DNA of 9,766 nt from CALBPI01 sp039033695. GTDB taxonomy: Bacteria; Pseudomonadota; Gammaproteobacteria; Steroidobacterales; Woeseiaceae. A program made the position numbers and the translations under genes. The notes below the pieces were generated by a model, which saw only the letters and a list, made by a program, of their open reading frames with translations, searched no databases and was not told where the DNA came from. Shown piece by piece: positions 1-6,826 of this stretch (its first letter is position 1; the number at the start of each line of letters is the position of its first letter). The stretch is from NCBI GenBank assembly GCA_039033695.1, contig JBCCCC010000125.1, forward strand, positions 1 through 9,766. Reading direction: 5' to 3'.

Positions 1-204
1 CGGTGGAACAAGTGCGATTTCTTTGAGGCTGCGTTTTAATCGATTGAGATGACGGTCCATGCCAAGCGACTTGCCGCCATACACTGGCACAACCTCGTAG
101 ACGCCGTCACCGAACAGGAAACCGCGATCGAGCGGAGAAATGGTAACCTCTGAGATCGGCTGCAGAGCGTCACCATGCCACGCAAATGGCAGTGCATCAG
201 CCAT
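1..204 (-). CDS. dat: D-amino-acid aminotransferase (class IV PLP enzyme), N-terminal part, runs off the left edge
   Basis: The complement of 204-1 gives 68 codons without a stop, starting MADALPFAWHGD and containing LDRGFLFGDGVYEVVPVYGG at residues 25-44. This arrangement (LDRG, FGDGVYE, then HLNRL at 52-56) is the N-terminal signature of fold-type IV PLP aminotransferases. The exact form GDGVYEVVPVY is closest to D-alanine aminotransferases; Tyr36 aligns with the active-site Tyr of the Bacillus enzyme. The family moves an amino group between D-alanine and 2-oxoglutarate to give pyruvate and D-glutamate in the cytoplasm. The PLP lysine lies beyond the window and cannot be checked. The ATG at 204-202 is the only start possible, because the same frame meets the dacA stop just upstream; no strong ribosome site is visible. 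The gene follows dacA by 18 bp, so co-transcription is likely. Branched-chain aminotransferase or aminodeoxychorismate lyase are less likely alternatives. Confidence 0.88.
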   Translation of the reverse strand, partial: MADALPFAWHGDALQPISEVTISPLDRGFLFGDGVYEVVPVYGGKSLGMDRHLNRLKRSLKEIALVPP

Positions 205-222
205 CGCAACGCACCGTCGGTG

Positions 223-1365
223 TCACTCCATCCATAGCTTGACCTCGTCCGTCATGCGCTTCCATAGGCCACCTTTGGCAACCGGGTCGAGCGTGGCGAG
301 TGGCTCACTGACCAGTTCTTCACCGTCCAGCGTGACACTGAGCTGAGCCACCTGGGTGCCCGCGTCAATCGGCGCATACAGCTCGCGACGCAGCACGACT
401 GCCGGGCGTAACTCGTCCCACGAACCCCGCGGCACGGTAACAAAGATATCGCGGGTAACACCCAGTCGAGTTTGGTCATTTTCGCCTTTCCAGACGCGGA
501 CCGTATCGACCTCCTGATTGTCGGCATACAGCTTGCGGGTTTCGAAAAAACGGAAACCGTAGTTGAGTAGTGCCTGGCTTGCGTCGATGCGTGCTTTCGC
601 ACTGCCGGTACCCATGATCGCCGAGATCAATCGCATGTCGTTACGCACTGCCGATGACACCAGGCAGTAGCCCGCGGCGCGCGTATAGCCAGTCTTCATG
701 CCATCAACGGTGCTGTCTTGCCATAGCAAGCGGTTGCGATTGTCCTGCGAGATGTCGTTCCAGCTATAACTCTTCTGGCTGTACCAAGCATAGTATTCCG
801 GGAACTCAGTAATGATGGCGCGGGCCAGCGTGGCCATATCGCGCGCGGTTGAATAGTGCTGATCACCCGGCAGGCCCGTGGCATTTTGGAAGTTCGTGGA
901 CAGCATGCCGAGTTCCACCGCATAGGCATTCATCAAGTCGGCGAAAACCGCTTCAGTGCCGGCCACATACTCCGCAAGCGCAACGCTCGCGTCATTGCCG
1001 GACTGTACGATCATGCCTTGCAGCAGATCCTCTACGGGCACGCGACTACCTTGTTCAATAAACATGCGCGAGCCGCCAGTGCTTTGTGCGTTGCTGGTGA
1101 TCGGCACCATGTCGGTCAGTTTGATCTGCTCTGCTGCGAGTGCCTGGAATACAACGTAAGCGGTCATCAGCTTGGTCAGGCTTGCCGGTTCGACTTGCGT
1201 GTCTGGCGCCATCGACGCGACCACGCGGCCGCTGTTGGCATCCAGCACCATATAGCTGGATGCTTGCAGGGCTGGCGGTGCGGGGATGGGAAGTGCTGCA
1301 AAGGCGCTCGGCGCGAGCGCGAACACGGCGAGCAAAACGAATATACGGGTACGGACGAGATGCAT
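223..1365 (-). CDS. dacA: D-alanyl-D-alanine carboxypeptidase (PBP5/6 family)
   Basis: This 380-residue protein has the length and order of a class C low-molecular-weight PBP. A signal peptide spans residues 1-23 (cleavage near AFA/A). The serine acyl-enzyme motifs are all present: S62-L-T-K65 (nucleophile Ser62), S122-G-N124 and K224-T-G226. A C-terminal beta-rich PBP5-type domain follows, and the protein ends in an amphipathic stretch (GLWKRMTDEVKLWME, about 366-380) like the helix that anchors PBP5 to the outer face of the inner membrane. The family removes the terminal D-Ala from pentapeptide stems, which limits crosslinking. The start gives a clean signal peptide, although no good Shine-Dalgarno is visible. 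A 127 bp gap separates it from rlpA, so it may have its own promoter. The dacA/dacC subtype cannot be decided from sequence alone. Confidence 0.95.
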   Translation of the reverse strand: MHLVRTRIFVLLAVFALAPSAFAALPIPAPPALQASSYMVLDANSGRVVASMAPDTQVEPASLTKLMTAYVVFQALAAEQIKLTDMVPITSNAQSTGGSRMFIEQGSRVPVEDLLQGMIVQSGNDASVALAEYVAGTEAVFADLMNAYAVELGMLSTNFQNATGLPGDQHYSTARDMATLARAIITEFPEYYAWYSQKSYSWNDISQDNRNRLLWQDSTVDGMKTGYTRAAGYCLVSSAVRNDMRLISAIMGTGSAKARIDASQALLNYGFRFFETRKLYADNQEVDTVRVWKGENDQTRLGVTRDIFVTVPRGSWDELRPAVVLRRELYAPIDAGTQVAQLSVTLDGEELVSEPLATLDPVAKGGLWKRMTDEVKLWME

Positions 1366-1492
1366 AAGATAGAGATTATCCGATAGATGGTGGTTGCATT
1401 ATTTCACAGCCAAACGGGCGCGGCAGCAATTGCGCGCCGGACTCGCTCAAAAGGCTGTGACAGGGTTGCGCCTAGATAGTTGCGCCCGTCTG
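1366..1492. other. rlpA-dacA intergenic region with a small inverted repeat
   Basis: This is the longest gap within the minus-strand cluster. It contains an inverted repeat GGCGCG (1417-1422) / CGCGCC (1433-1438) with a 10-base loop, which could form a hairpin just after rlpA. No T-run follows it on the transcribed strand, so it does not look like a complete intrinsic terminator. An 8-base direct repeat, GTTGCGCC at 1465-1472 and 1479-1486, is probably chance. I see no small gene here. Confidence 0.4.
1398..1406 (-). promoter_or_regulatory. Candidate extended -10 promoter for dacA
   Basis: On the minus strand the bases read TGA-AATAAT, an extended -10 (TGn) followed by a hexamer matching TATAAT at five of six positions. 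It lies about 33 bases before the dacA ATG. No good -35 box stands at 16-18 bases; TTGCTG is present but at a 20-base spacing. This is a motif match only. It would let dacA and the aminotransferase be transcribed apart from mltB-rlpA. Confidence 0.3.
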
Positions 1493-2275
1493 CTATTCGC
1501 TGGTGCTGACCAGGCGCGCATCGTTGATGCCAAGGCTTGTCAAGCGTTTAACGAGTGCGTCGAACAGGCTGACATCGGCGACCGGCCCGATGTGAACGCG
1601 CCAGATCGGGTCTCGGTCACTGCCAGCCTGGCTGACAAAGGCGTTGTCGATGCCGGATTCGCGCAATGCGTTGAGGCGACGTTGAGCGTTGCCTTGCTGG
1701 GAAAATGCGCCGGCCTGGATAAACAACGGGCTCGTGTCGTCACGGGCGCGGGTCGCCGGTGATTCCGAGTTGTGGACATCGATGACTTCGACCTCAACCA
1801 TGCCGGTACCTGATTCGATGAGGTCCAGCGCCTCTGCAGCCGCATACGACAGATCAATGATTCTGTTGTCCACGAAAGGACCGCGGTCATTCACGCGCAC
1901 GTTGAGCGAGCGTCCGTTTTTCAGGTTAGTCACGCGGACCCAGGTGGGTAGCGGCAAAGTCTTATGTGCAGCGCTGAACGCATGCATGTTGTATGGCTCG
2001 CCCGAGGACGTCTTGCGGCCATGAAACTTCTTGCCATACCAACTGGCTATGCCGCGCTCGCGATAGCCCGCAGCCGAATCCATCACGTAATAGCGTTGAC
2101 CGAAGACCTCATAGAATGCGGGGTTGCCATAACGGCTGCGTGCCTCAGCGGTCGGTTGCTGGTTCGCATTGGGCACCGGCTTGCTGCGTTTCGGCGGTCC
2201 ATCATTGAGCACCGGCGCCGACACGCAACCAGCCAATGAGACCAGCAGCGCGCCCGCCATCAGCAACCTAATCAT
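1493..2275 (-). CDS. rlpA: RlpA, septal-ring lytic transglycosylase lipoprotein (DPBB + SPOR)
   Basis: This 260-residue protein has a lipoprotein signal ending in a lipobox, LAGC, with Cys17 as the lipidated residue. Val at +2 rather than Asp predicts sorting to the outer membrane. Residues about 74-165 form the double-psi beta-barrel domain, with the RlpA hallmarks ASWYGKKFHG (77-86), TSSGE (89-93) and VNDRGPF (128-134). Glu93 and Asp130 occupy the positions described as catalytic in Pseudomonas RlpA, which cuts glycan strands stripped of stem peptides. A SPOR domain that binds such denuded glycan covers about 183-258 (PLFIQAGAFS to the end). The start overlaps the mltB stop as ATGA, so translation is probably coupled. 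The family is tied to daughter-cell separation in some species. Nothing is missing or truncated. Confidence 0.96.
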   Translation of the reverse strand: MIRLLMAGALLVSLAGCVSAPVLNDGPPKRSKPVPNANQQPTAEARSRYGNPAFYEVFGQRYYVMDSAAGYRERGIASWYGKKFHGRKTSSGEPYNMHAFSAAHKTLPLPTWVRVTNLKNGRSLNVRVNDRGPFVDNRIIDLSYAAAEALDLIESGTGMVEVEVIDVHNSESPATRARDDTSPLFIQAGAFSQQGNAQRRLNALRESGIDNAFVSQAGSDRDPIWRVHIGPVADVSLFDALVKRLTSLGINDARLVSTSE

Positions 2276-3288
2276 GGCCGGCCTGCTTCCGCGGTCATCG
2301 CAGCGCTTCTCGCTGCGGCGATGTCATTGCCAAGTTGCCAGACAGCCATCGCATACATCGCGCTGCGGTTGTAGCGCGTAATCACATAGAAGTTGTGGTA
2401 GCCCACGAAGTAACTGGGACCGCTTTCGCCTTCGAATGCAATGAGCCGGGCCGCAGCATCCGGCGCCAGCGGCTGTTCTATGGCGACTCCGGCGTTACTC
2501 AGTTCGCCGACGGTGCTGTCGGCCTTGAGTGAGTTGCGCGCAGGAATCTCGCCGCTAAATCCATCCGACAACCGGGCGTTGCTAACCACCGCACCGTCCT
2601 CGCGCCACTTGTGACGCACGAAATAGTTAGCCACGCTGCCAATGATGTCGTCCCAGCTCGCAAACAGGTCACGTCGACCGTCGTTGTCAGCATCGATGGC
2701 ATAAGCACGATAGCTGGATGGTATGAATTGTGGTGAGCCCATGGCGCCGGCGTATGAGCCCAACGCCGTGTCGATATCGACTTGTTCCTCGCGGGCCAGC
2801 AATAGGAACTCGCGCAGCTCCTTACGGAAGAACGTCGCACGAGGTGGGTAATCGAAACCGAGTGTGGTTAGCGCATCGAGAACGCGATAGCGGCCCGTAA
2901 TTCGGCCGAAATAGGTTTCGACACCGATGATGCCGACAAGGATCTCGCCCGGTACGCCGGTTTGCCGACTAATGCTCTCTATTGTATCGGCATGCTCGTT
3001 CCAGAACGCAACGCCCGCATCGATGCGCTTGGGCTGGATGAAAATGTCGCGGTACTCATGCCAGGGTTTGCTCTTTTCGGCCGGGCGGCTGATGGCATCG
3101 AGAATACTCTGTTGGGTCTTGGCACCGGCAAGCAGCGAGTACAACTGATCGCGATCGAAGTCATACTCATTGACCAACTCGTCAACAAACTCGCGCACGA
3201 TGTCGCGGTCGACATCCAGGTTGCTCGCATAGCTTGCTTGAGACAGTGAGAGTGCGGCTAACAGGATTCCTGACAGCAGACGAATCAT
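2272..3288 (-). CDS. mltB: Lytic murein transglycosylase B (family 3), apparently soluble periplasmic form
   Basis: This 338-residue protein has a cleavable signal peptide (about 1-21, SYA/S) but no cysteine near the N-terminus, so it should be periplasmic rather than lipid-anchored like E. coli MltB. The catalytic Glu is Glu124 in GIIGVETYFGR (119-129). The family 3 signature GSYAGAMGSPQFIPSSY lies at 177-193. It is followed by an acidic DADNDGRRD stretch (199-207) at the place of the EF-hand-like calcium site of Slt35, then IIGSVANYF (215-223). The enzyme cleaves the MurNAc-GlcNAc bond to leave 1,6-anhydroMurNAc ends. The start is supported by GGAG eight bases before the ATG. It lies 16 bp after rodA and overlaps rlpA by 4 bp, so it belongs to the same transcript. 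The soluble form might be called SltB in some annotations. Confidence 0.94.
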   Translation of the reverse strand: MIRLLSGILLAALSLSQASYASNLDVDRDIVREFVDELVNEYDFDRDQLYSLLAGAKTQQSILDAISRPAEKSKPWHEYRDIFIQPKRIDAGVAFWNEHADTIESISRQTGVPGEILVGIIGVETYFGRITGRYRVLDALTTLGFDYPPRATFFRKELREFLLLAREEQVDIDTALGSYAGAMGSPQFIPSSYRAYAIDADNDGRRDLFASWDDIIGSVANYFVRHKWREDGAVVSNARLSDGFSGEIPARNSLKADSTVGELSNAGVAIEQPLAPDAAARLIAFEGESGPSYFVGYHNFYVITRYNRSAMYAMAVWQLGNDIAAARSAAMTAEAGRP

Positions 3289-3304
3289 CAGTTTTACTCC
3301 CGCC

Positions 3305-4435
3305 TCATCGAGGCAACAATCGTTTATGGGTGTGAATGGACATCAGAATACCGAAAGCGCCCATCAGGGTCACCATTGATGTTCCGCCGTAACTGACCAA
3401 TGGCAGCGGCACGCCGACGACCGGAATCAAGCCGGTGACCATCGCGGTGTTCACGAGCACGTACACAAAGAACGTCAGACTGATACTGCCGGCAAGTAGG
3501 CGAGTAAACGTGTCCCCTGCCTGGCTGGCGATATACAGGCCACGGCCGACAACAAACAGATACAGACAAATGAACGTTAGTAATCCCAGCAGACCAAACT
3601 CCTCGCCAATGACGGCAAAGATGAAATCGGTACTGCGTTCGGGCAGATACTCAAGTTGGCCCTGGCTTCCGTTGGTCCAACCCTTTCCGAACAGCCCACC
3701 AGAGCCAATCGCAATCTTGGACTGAATAATGTTGTAGCCGGCACCCAGTGGGTCGCTCTGCGGATCGATCAACGTGAGAACGCGCTGGCGCTGATATTCG
3801 CGCATGTTTTGCCACAACAGGGGCAGGGCAGCGGCCACCAGTGCCGCCATCCCGACGATGACACGCATCCGCAAACCGGCCAGCAGTATGACGATGCATC
3901 CCGCAGCAGAGATGAGGATGGCCGTGCCGAGGTCTGGTTGTCGCGCTATCAGGACGGCAGGCATCGTAATGATGGCAATAAGTACAACCAGCGTGCGGAA
4001 ATTTGGCGGCAAAGTGCGGCTGTGCAGATACGCAGCGGCCATCATCGGTACCGCAATTTTCATGATTTCCGAGGGCTGAAACCGAAACCCGATGTCGATC
4101 CAACGTTGTGCACCCTTGCCGCTGACACCAGCGATCAAGACGACAATCAGCAAGGCCAAGCCGAGCGCGTAGCCAGCCCAAGCCCAGCGCCGGAATACGA
4201 TCGGAGGTATTTGTGCCAACATGACCATGGCAATCAGTGCGATGACGAGCCTGATCGCCTGTGCCGTGGTTTGTGCAACGCTTTGCCCGGTCGCGCTGTA
4301 CAACACGAACAGGCCCGCACCGCACAATAACAACAGGCCGGTCAGCAGAGGCAGGTCAATATGAAAGCGCGCGAACACGGCGGCGGGCGACGGCGCTTGA
4401 CTGCGTTCGAGCTGCTGACCCTCCCGAAAGATCAT
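3305..4435 (-). CDS. rodA: RodA, SEDS-family peptidoglycan glycosyltransferase
   Basis: This 376-residue polytopic membrane protein has about ten hydrophobic segments. SEDS landmarks appear in order: SGKGAQRWIDIG (105-116), FQPSEIMKI (119-127), RQPDLGTA (165-172), a large periplasmic loop, LPERSTDFIFAVIGEEFG (264-281) and the C-terminal NTAMVTGLIPVVGVPLPLVS (329-348) running into YGGTS. Asp270 in STDFIF matches the Asp required for SEDS activity in E. coli and Thermus RodA. RodA polymerises lipid II into glycan strands in the inner membrane and works with the class B PBP encoded immediately before it. The ATG overlaps the mrdA stop as ATGA, which favours coupled, balanced synthesis of the two partners. 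FtsW is the main alternative, but the mrdA/mre context points to RodA. Confidence 0.97.
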   Translation of the reverse strand: MIFREGQQLERSQAPSPAAVFARFHIDLPLLTGLLLLCGAGLFVLYSATGQSVAQTTAQAIRLVIALIAMVMLAQIPPIVFRRWAWAGYALGLALLIVVLIAGVSGKGAQRWIDIGFRFQPSEIMKIAVPMMAAAYLHSRTLPPNFRTLVVLIAIITMPAVLIARQPDLGTAILISAAGCIVILLAGLRMRVIVGMAALVAAALPLLWQNMREYQRQRVLTLIDPQSDPLGAGYNIIQSKIAIGSGGLFGKGWTNGSQGQLEYLPERSTDFIFAVIGEEFGLLGLLTFICLYLFVVGRGLYIASQAGDTFTRLLAGSISLTFFVYVLVNTAMVTGLIPVVGVPLPLVSYGGTSMVTLMGAFGILMSIHTHKRLLPR

Positions 4436-6282
4436 CGTGCCAGCCAGGCGTCAGTCAGCGCGCGCGCAATTGGTGCTGCGACGCTACTGCCGCTGCTGCC
4501 GTTTTCGACGATGACCGCTATAACCACCTGCGGCAGTTCGATCGGTGCAAACGATACGAACAACGCGTGGTCTTTGAGTCGCTCATCCAGCTCGAGCTCA
4601 TCGTATTCCTCTTCTTGCGCCACACTAAACACTTGCGATGTGCCACTCTTGCCCGCAAAGCTGTATTTGGCATCTCGACCCGTCGCATAGGCGGTGCCAT
4701 TGGCCGCCTGCAGTACATCCTGCATTGACTGGATGACGTGGTCCCAGGTGTGCTGATCGCCAATCACGGTTTCGAGCACGGTGGGCAAGACTGCCTCGGT
4801 GTTTTCCGTTAATGGGTCCTCCGTGCGAAGCGTTAAGCGCGGCTTGACTTGTTGCCCGCGCATCGCAATGACGGCAGTTGCATGGGCCAATTGCAGCGGG
4901 GTGGTCAGCATATAGCCTTGACCGATTGATGCGATGACGGTCTCACCCGGAAACCAGACGCGATCTGCCCGCCGAGAGAAATTCTGTTGTTTCCATGCGC
5001 GCGATGGAATCAGGCCATCTTTCTCGCCCGGTATCTCAATGCCGAGTTTCTCACCCAGGCCGAACTGCACGAGGTAGTCGTGCATGATGTCAATGTCCAT
5101 GTCCTGTGCGAGTTCGTAAAAATAGACGTCGCAGGACTCGGCGACAGCGTCGAGAAGATCAACCAGACCATGCCCTTCCGGTTTCCAGTCTCGATACCGG
5201 TGTGTGCTGCCCGGCAAACTGAAGTAACCCTCGCAGTTCACGACATGGTTTTCATTGACCCGATCACTGTCCAACGCCGCGAACCCAAGAATCGGTTTGA
5301 TCGTTGAGCCGGGTGGGTAACGGCCAGAGATTGCGCGGTTGAACAATGGCTGGTCGAGGTTACTCTGCAGTGCTGCAAAGGTCCGATTGTTCATGCCGCT
5401 CGCAAAGGCATTGGGGTCAAACGCGGGCGCGCTCGCCATCGCGAGGATTTCGCCGCTATTGGGGTCCATCGCAACCACCGCGCCGCGCCGACCGGCGAGC
5501 TGCTCCTCGGCCAGTCGCTGCAACTCGATGTCCAGCGTCAAGTGTATGTTGCGGCCCGGGAGCGGCTCTTCGCGCGGCTCAAAGCTTGTAGCACGACCTT
5601 CAGCAGTTGTGACCACCTCGTTGTGGCCCACTTGTCCGTGTAGCACCGACTCATAGGTCAGCTCGATACCCGTCTTGCCGATCTGTGTCGTGCCGGCATA
5701 ATTGACTGGGTCGACACGCTGCAAGTCGCGCGCGCTCAGCCCGCCGACGTAGCCGATCACATGCGCAGCCAGAGCGCCATGCGGATAGTTGCGTACGAGC
5801 CTGGCGCGGATGTCGATACCCGGGAAATAGGGTCGTTGCATCGCAAAGCGCGCTATGTCTTCGTCACTCATGCGTGATTTCAGCGTTACCGGGTTGAATT
5901 TTGCGGTCGCGCCGATGCGTTCGCGAATCCCGTCCAGTTCCGCGGACTCGATGAGGCCTGCCAGCATCAGTCGTTCGAGCGCATCGTTTGTATTGGGCAC
6001 CTGCTCGGGGATCATTTCCAGCTGGTAGGCGGGGAGGTTTTGGGCCAGTACGACGCCGTTGCGATCCAGAATCAGCCCGCGCGTGGGCGGCGCCGCTTCG
6101 ATGCGAATGCGATTGCCTTGCGACAACTCACTATAGTGTTGGTGTTCAAATACTTGCAGTTGCGTCAAGCGCGCGACAACGACGCCACTTGCGAGCACCA
6201 CAACCAACACCGCCAGCAGCAGCCGGCCGAGGAATATGCGTTGTTCTGCTGCGGTGTCCTTGATCGCCTGCAAGTAGGCCAT
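4432..6282 (-). CDS. mrdA: Penicillin-binding protein 2, elongasome transpeptidase
   Basis: This 616-residue class B PBP has a short cytoplasmic tail, one membrane anchor (about 17-38), a pedestal/dimerisation domain (ARGLILDRNG-type motif as TRGLILDRNG at 67-76) and a C-terminal transpeptidase domain. The active-site motifs are S326-T-I-K329 (nucleophile Ser326), S383-C-D385 (this family often has Asp in the SxN place) and K545-S-G-T548. It forms D-Ala to mDAP crosslinks during side-wall growth and is the partner of RodA. The segment C350...D365...H371...C384 coincides with a zinc site reported for Acinetobacter PBP2. The start gives a normal short tail before the anchor; the ribosome site is weak. 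It lies 55 bp after mreD, a gap holding a possible promoter, and overlaps rodA by 4 bp. Length and motif order are normal. Confidence 0.97.
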   Translation of the reverse strand: MAYLQAIKDTAAEQRIFLGRLLLAVLVVVLASGVVVARLTQLQVFEHQHYSELSQGNRIRIEAAPPTRGLILDRNGVVLAQNLPAYQLEMIPEQVPNTNDALERLMLAGLIESAELDGIRERIGATAKFNPVTLKSRMSDEDIARFAMQRPYFPGIDIRARLVRNYPHGALAAHVIGYVGGLSARDLQRVDPVNYAGTTQIGKTGIELTYESVLHGQVGHNEVVTTAEGRATSFEPREEPLPGRNIHLTLDIELQRLAEEQLAGRRGAVVAMDPNSGEILAMASAPAFDPNAFASGMNNRTFAALQSNLDQPLFNRAISGRYPPGSTIKPILGFAALDSDRVNENHVVNCEGYFSLPGSTHRYRDWKPEGHGLVDLLDAVAESCDVYFYELAQDMDIDIMHDYLVQFGLGEKLGIEIPGEKDGLIPSRAWKQQNFSRRADRVWFPGETVIASIGQGYMLTTPLQLAHATAVIAMRGQQVKPRLTLRTEDPLTENTEAVLPTVLETVIGDQHTWDHVIQSMQDVLQAANGTAYATGRDAKYSFAGKSGTSQVFSVAQEEEYDELELDERLKDHALFVSFAPIELPQVVIAVIVENGSSGSSVAAPIARALTDAWLAR

Positions 6283-6304
6283 AACTGCACACTGGTTGCG
6301 TAAT

Positions 6305-6321
6305 CCCCTGCATTATAGGGG
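6305..6321 (-). promoter_or_regulatory. Perfect TATAAT inside a small inverted repeat before mrdA
   Basis: The mreD-mrdA gap contains CCCCTATAATGCAGGGG on the minus strand: a 5-base inverted repeat (6305-6309 and 6317-6321) around a 7-base loop, with TATAAT at 6317-6312. The hexamer is a perfect sigma70 -10, about 30 bases before the mrdA start. The best -35 at 17-base spacing is TGAACC (6340-6335), matching three of six, so promoter strength is doubtful. It could allow mrdA-rodA-mltB-rlpA to be expressed without mreBCD, or it may be only a small hairpin. Confidence 0.35.
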
Positions 6322-6337
6322 CAAACGTCTGGTGGGT

Positions 6338-6826
6338 TCAGGACTTCGTGCGCGGCCCGAGACGCAGACGATCCAGCGCAGCGAGAACCAAAGGCCATAC
6401 GATTGCATTGCTGAGCAGTGGGGCCAGGTAGGAGGCTGCGCCGGGATCGTTGCCAGTCGCGCCATTGCACCAGAAGAGCATGAACTGATAGAGCGCTGTA
6501 AACAGCACCGCGCTGAGTGTGGTTTGCCAAATCGGGACCAGCATCAGGCGCAAGTGCAGTTTCAATGCCGGGTAGCAGCAAATGATCAGCGAGAGCGCAT
6601 ATTGCCCCAACGGTGTGCCGTACAGCGCGTCGAGCAACAGGCCGACGAGCAGTGCGCTGCCCAGGATGAATTGGCGCGGCGAGTGAATGGCAAGGTAAAT
6701 CATGACTAGCGCAATCCAGTCAGGCCGCCATACCTGTGCCCAGTCGGGCAGCGGTTGTGCAGACAGTGCCAACGCCAGTATCAGGGCAAGCACACCGGGC
6801 CAGAAACGCTCGCGCTTAACCGCCAT
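6338..6826 (-). CDS. mreD: MreD, rod-shape-determining membrane protein
   Basis: From the ATG at 6826 the protein has 162 residues, the usual length for gammaproteobacterial MreD. It starts with basic MAVKRER and then has about six hydrophobic segments (near 8-24, 37-48, 53-69, 73-90, 100-119 and 134-151). Family landmarks are RPDWIALVMIYLAI (34-47) and GLLLDALYGTPLGQYAL (63-79). MreD is an inner-membrane partner of MreC in the elongasome; no enzymatic activity is known. An ATG 16 codons upstream (6874) is in frame, but it would add a cysteine-rich stretch (MKCCCSHRIRPP) and overlap mreC by 59 bp. The downstream start overlaps mreC by only 11 bp, so I chose it. The gene is probably translated by coupling to mreC. 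Confidence 0.93.
   Translation of the reverse strand: MAVKRERFWPGVLALILALALSAQPLPDWAQVWRPDWIALVMIYLAIHSPRQFILGSALLVGLLLDALYGTPLGQYALSLIICCYPALKLHLRLMLVPIWQTTLSAVLFTALYQFMLFWCNGATGNDPGAASYLAPLLSNAIVWPLVLAALDRLRLGPRTKS

Noticed and set aside
856..1386. 176-codon plus-strand frame opposite dacA
   Set aside because: It is antisense to a fully conserved D,D-carboxypeptidase, has no family resemblance and no ribosome site; treated as a shadow frame.
1417..1438. Possible intrinsic terminator after rlpA
   Set aside because: The hairpin is only six pairs with a 10-base loop and no T-run follows on the transcribed strand, so I list it only as an inverted repeat.
2250..3288. mltB and rlpA proteins both begin MIRLL, suggesting a duplicated signal sequence
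   Set aside because: The codons differ and similarity ends after five residues; signal peptides converge easily.
3656..4330. Long open frame on the plus strand opposite rodA (224 codons), and a similar one on the minus strand in another frame
   Set aside because: It lies wholly inside rodA, whose SEDS motifs are intact. The composition is low-complexity (rich in Arg, Asp, His, Gln) with no recognisable domain, which is typical of the shadow of a hydrophobic gene in GC-rich DNA.
6296..6709. Plus-strand frame of 137 codons opposite mreD
   Set aside because: The sequence is rich in Gln, Arg and Glu, as expected from reading a membrane-protein gene backwards, and nothing else supports it.
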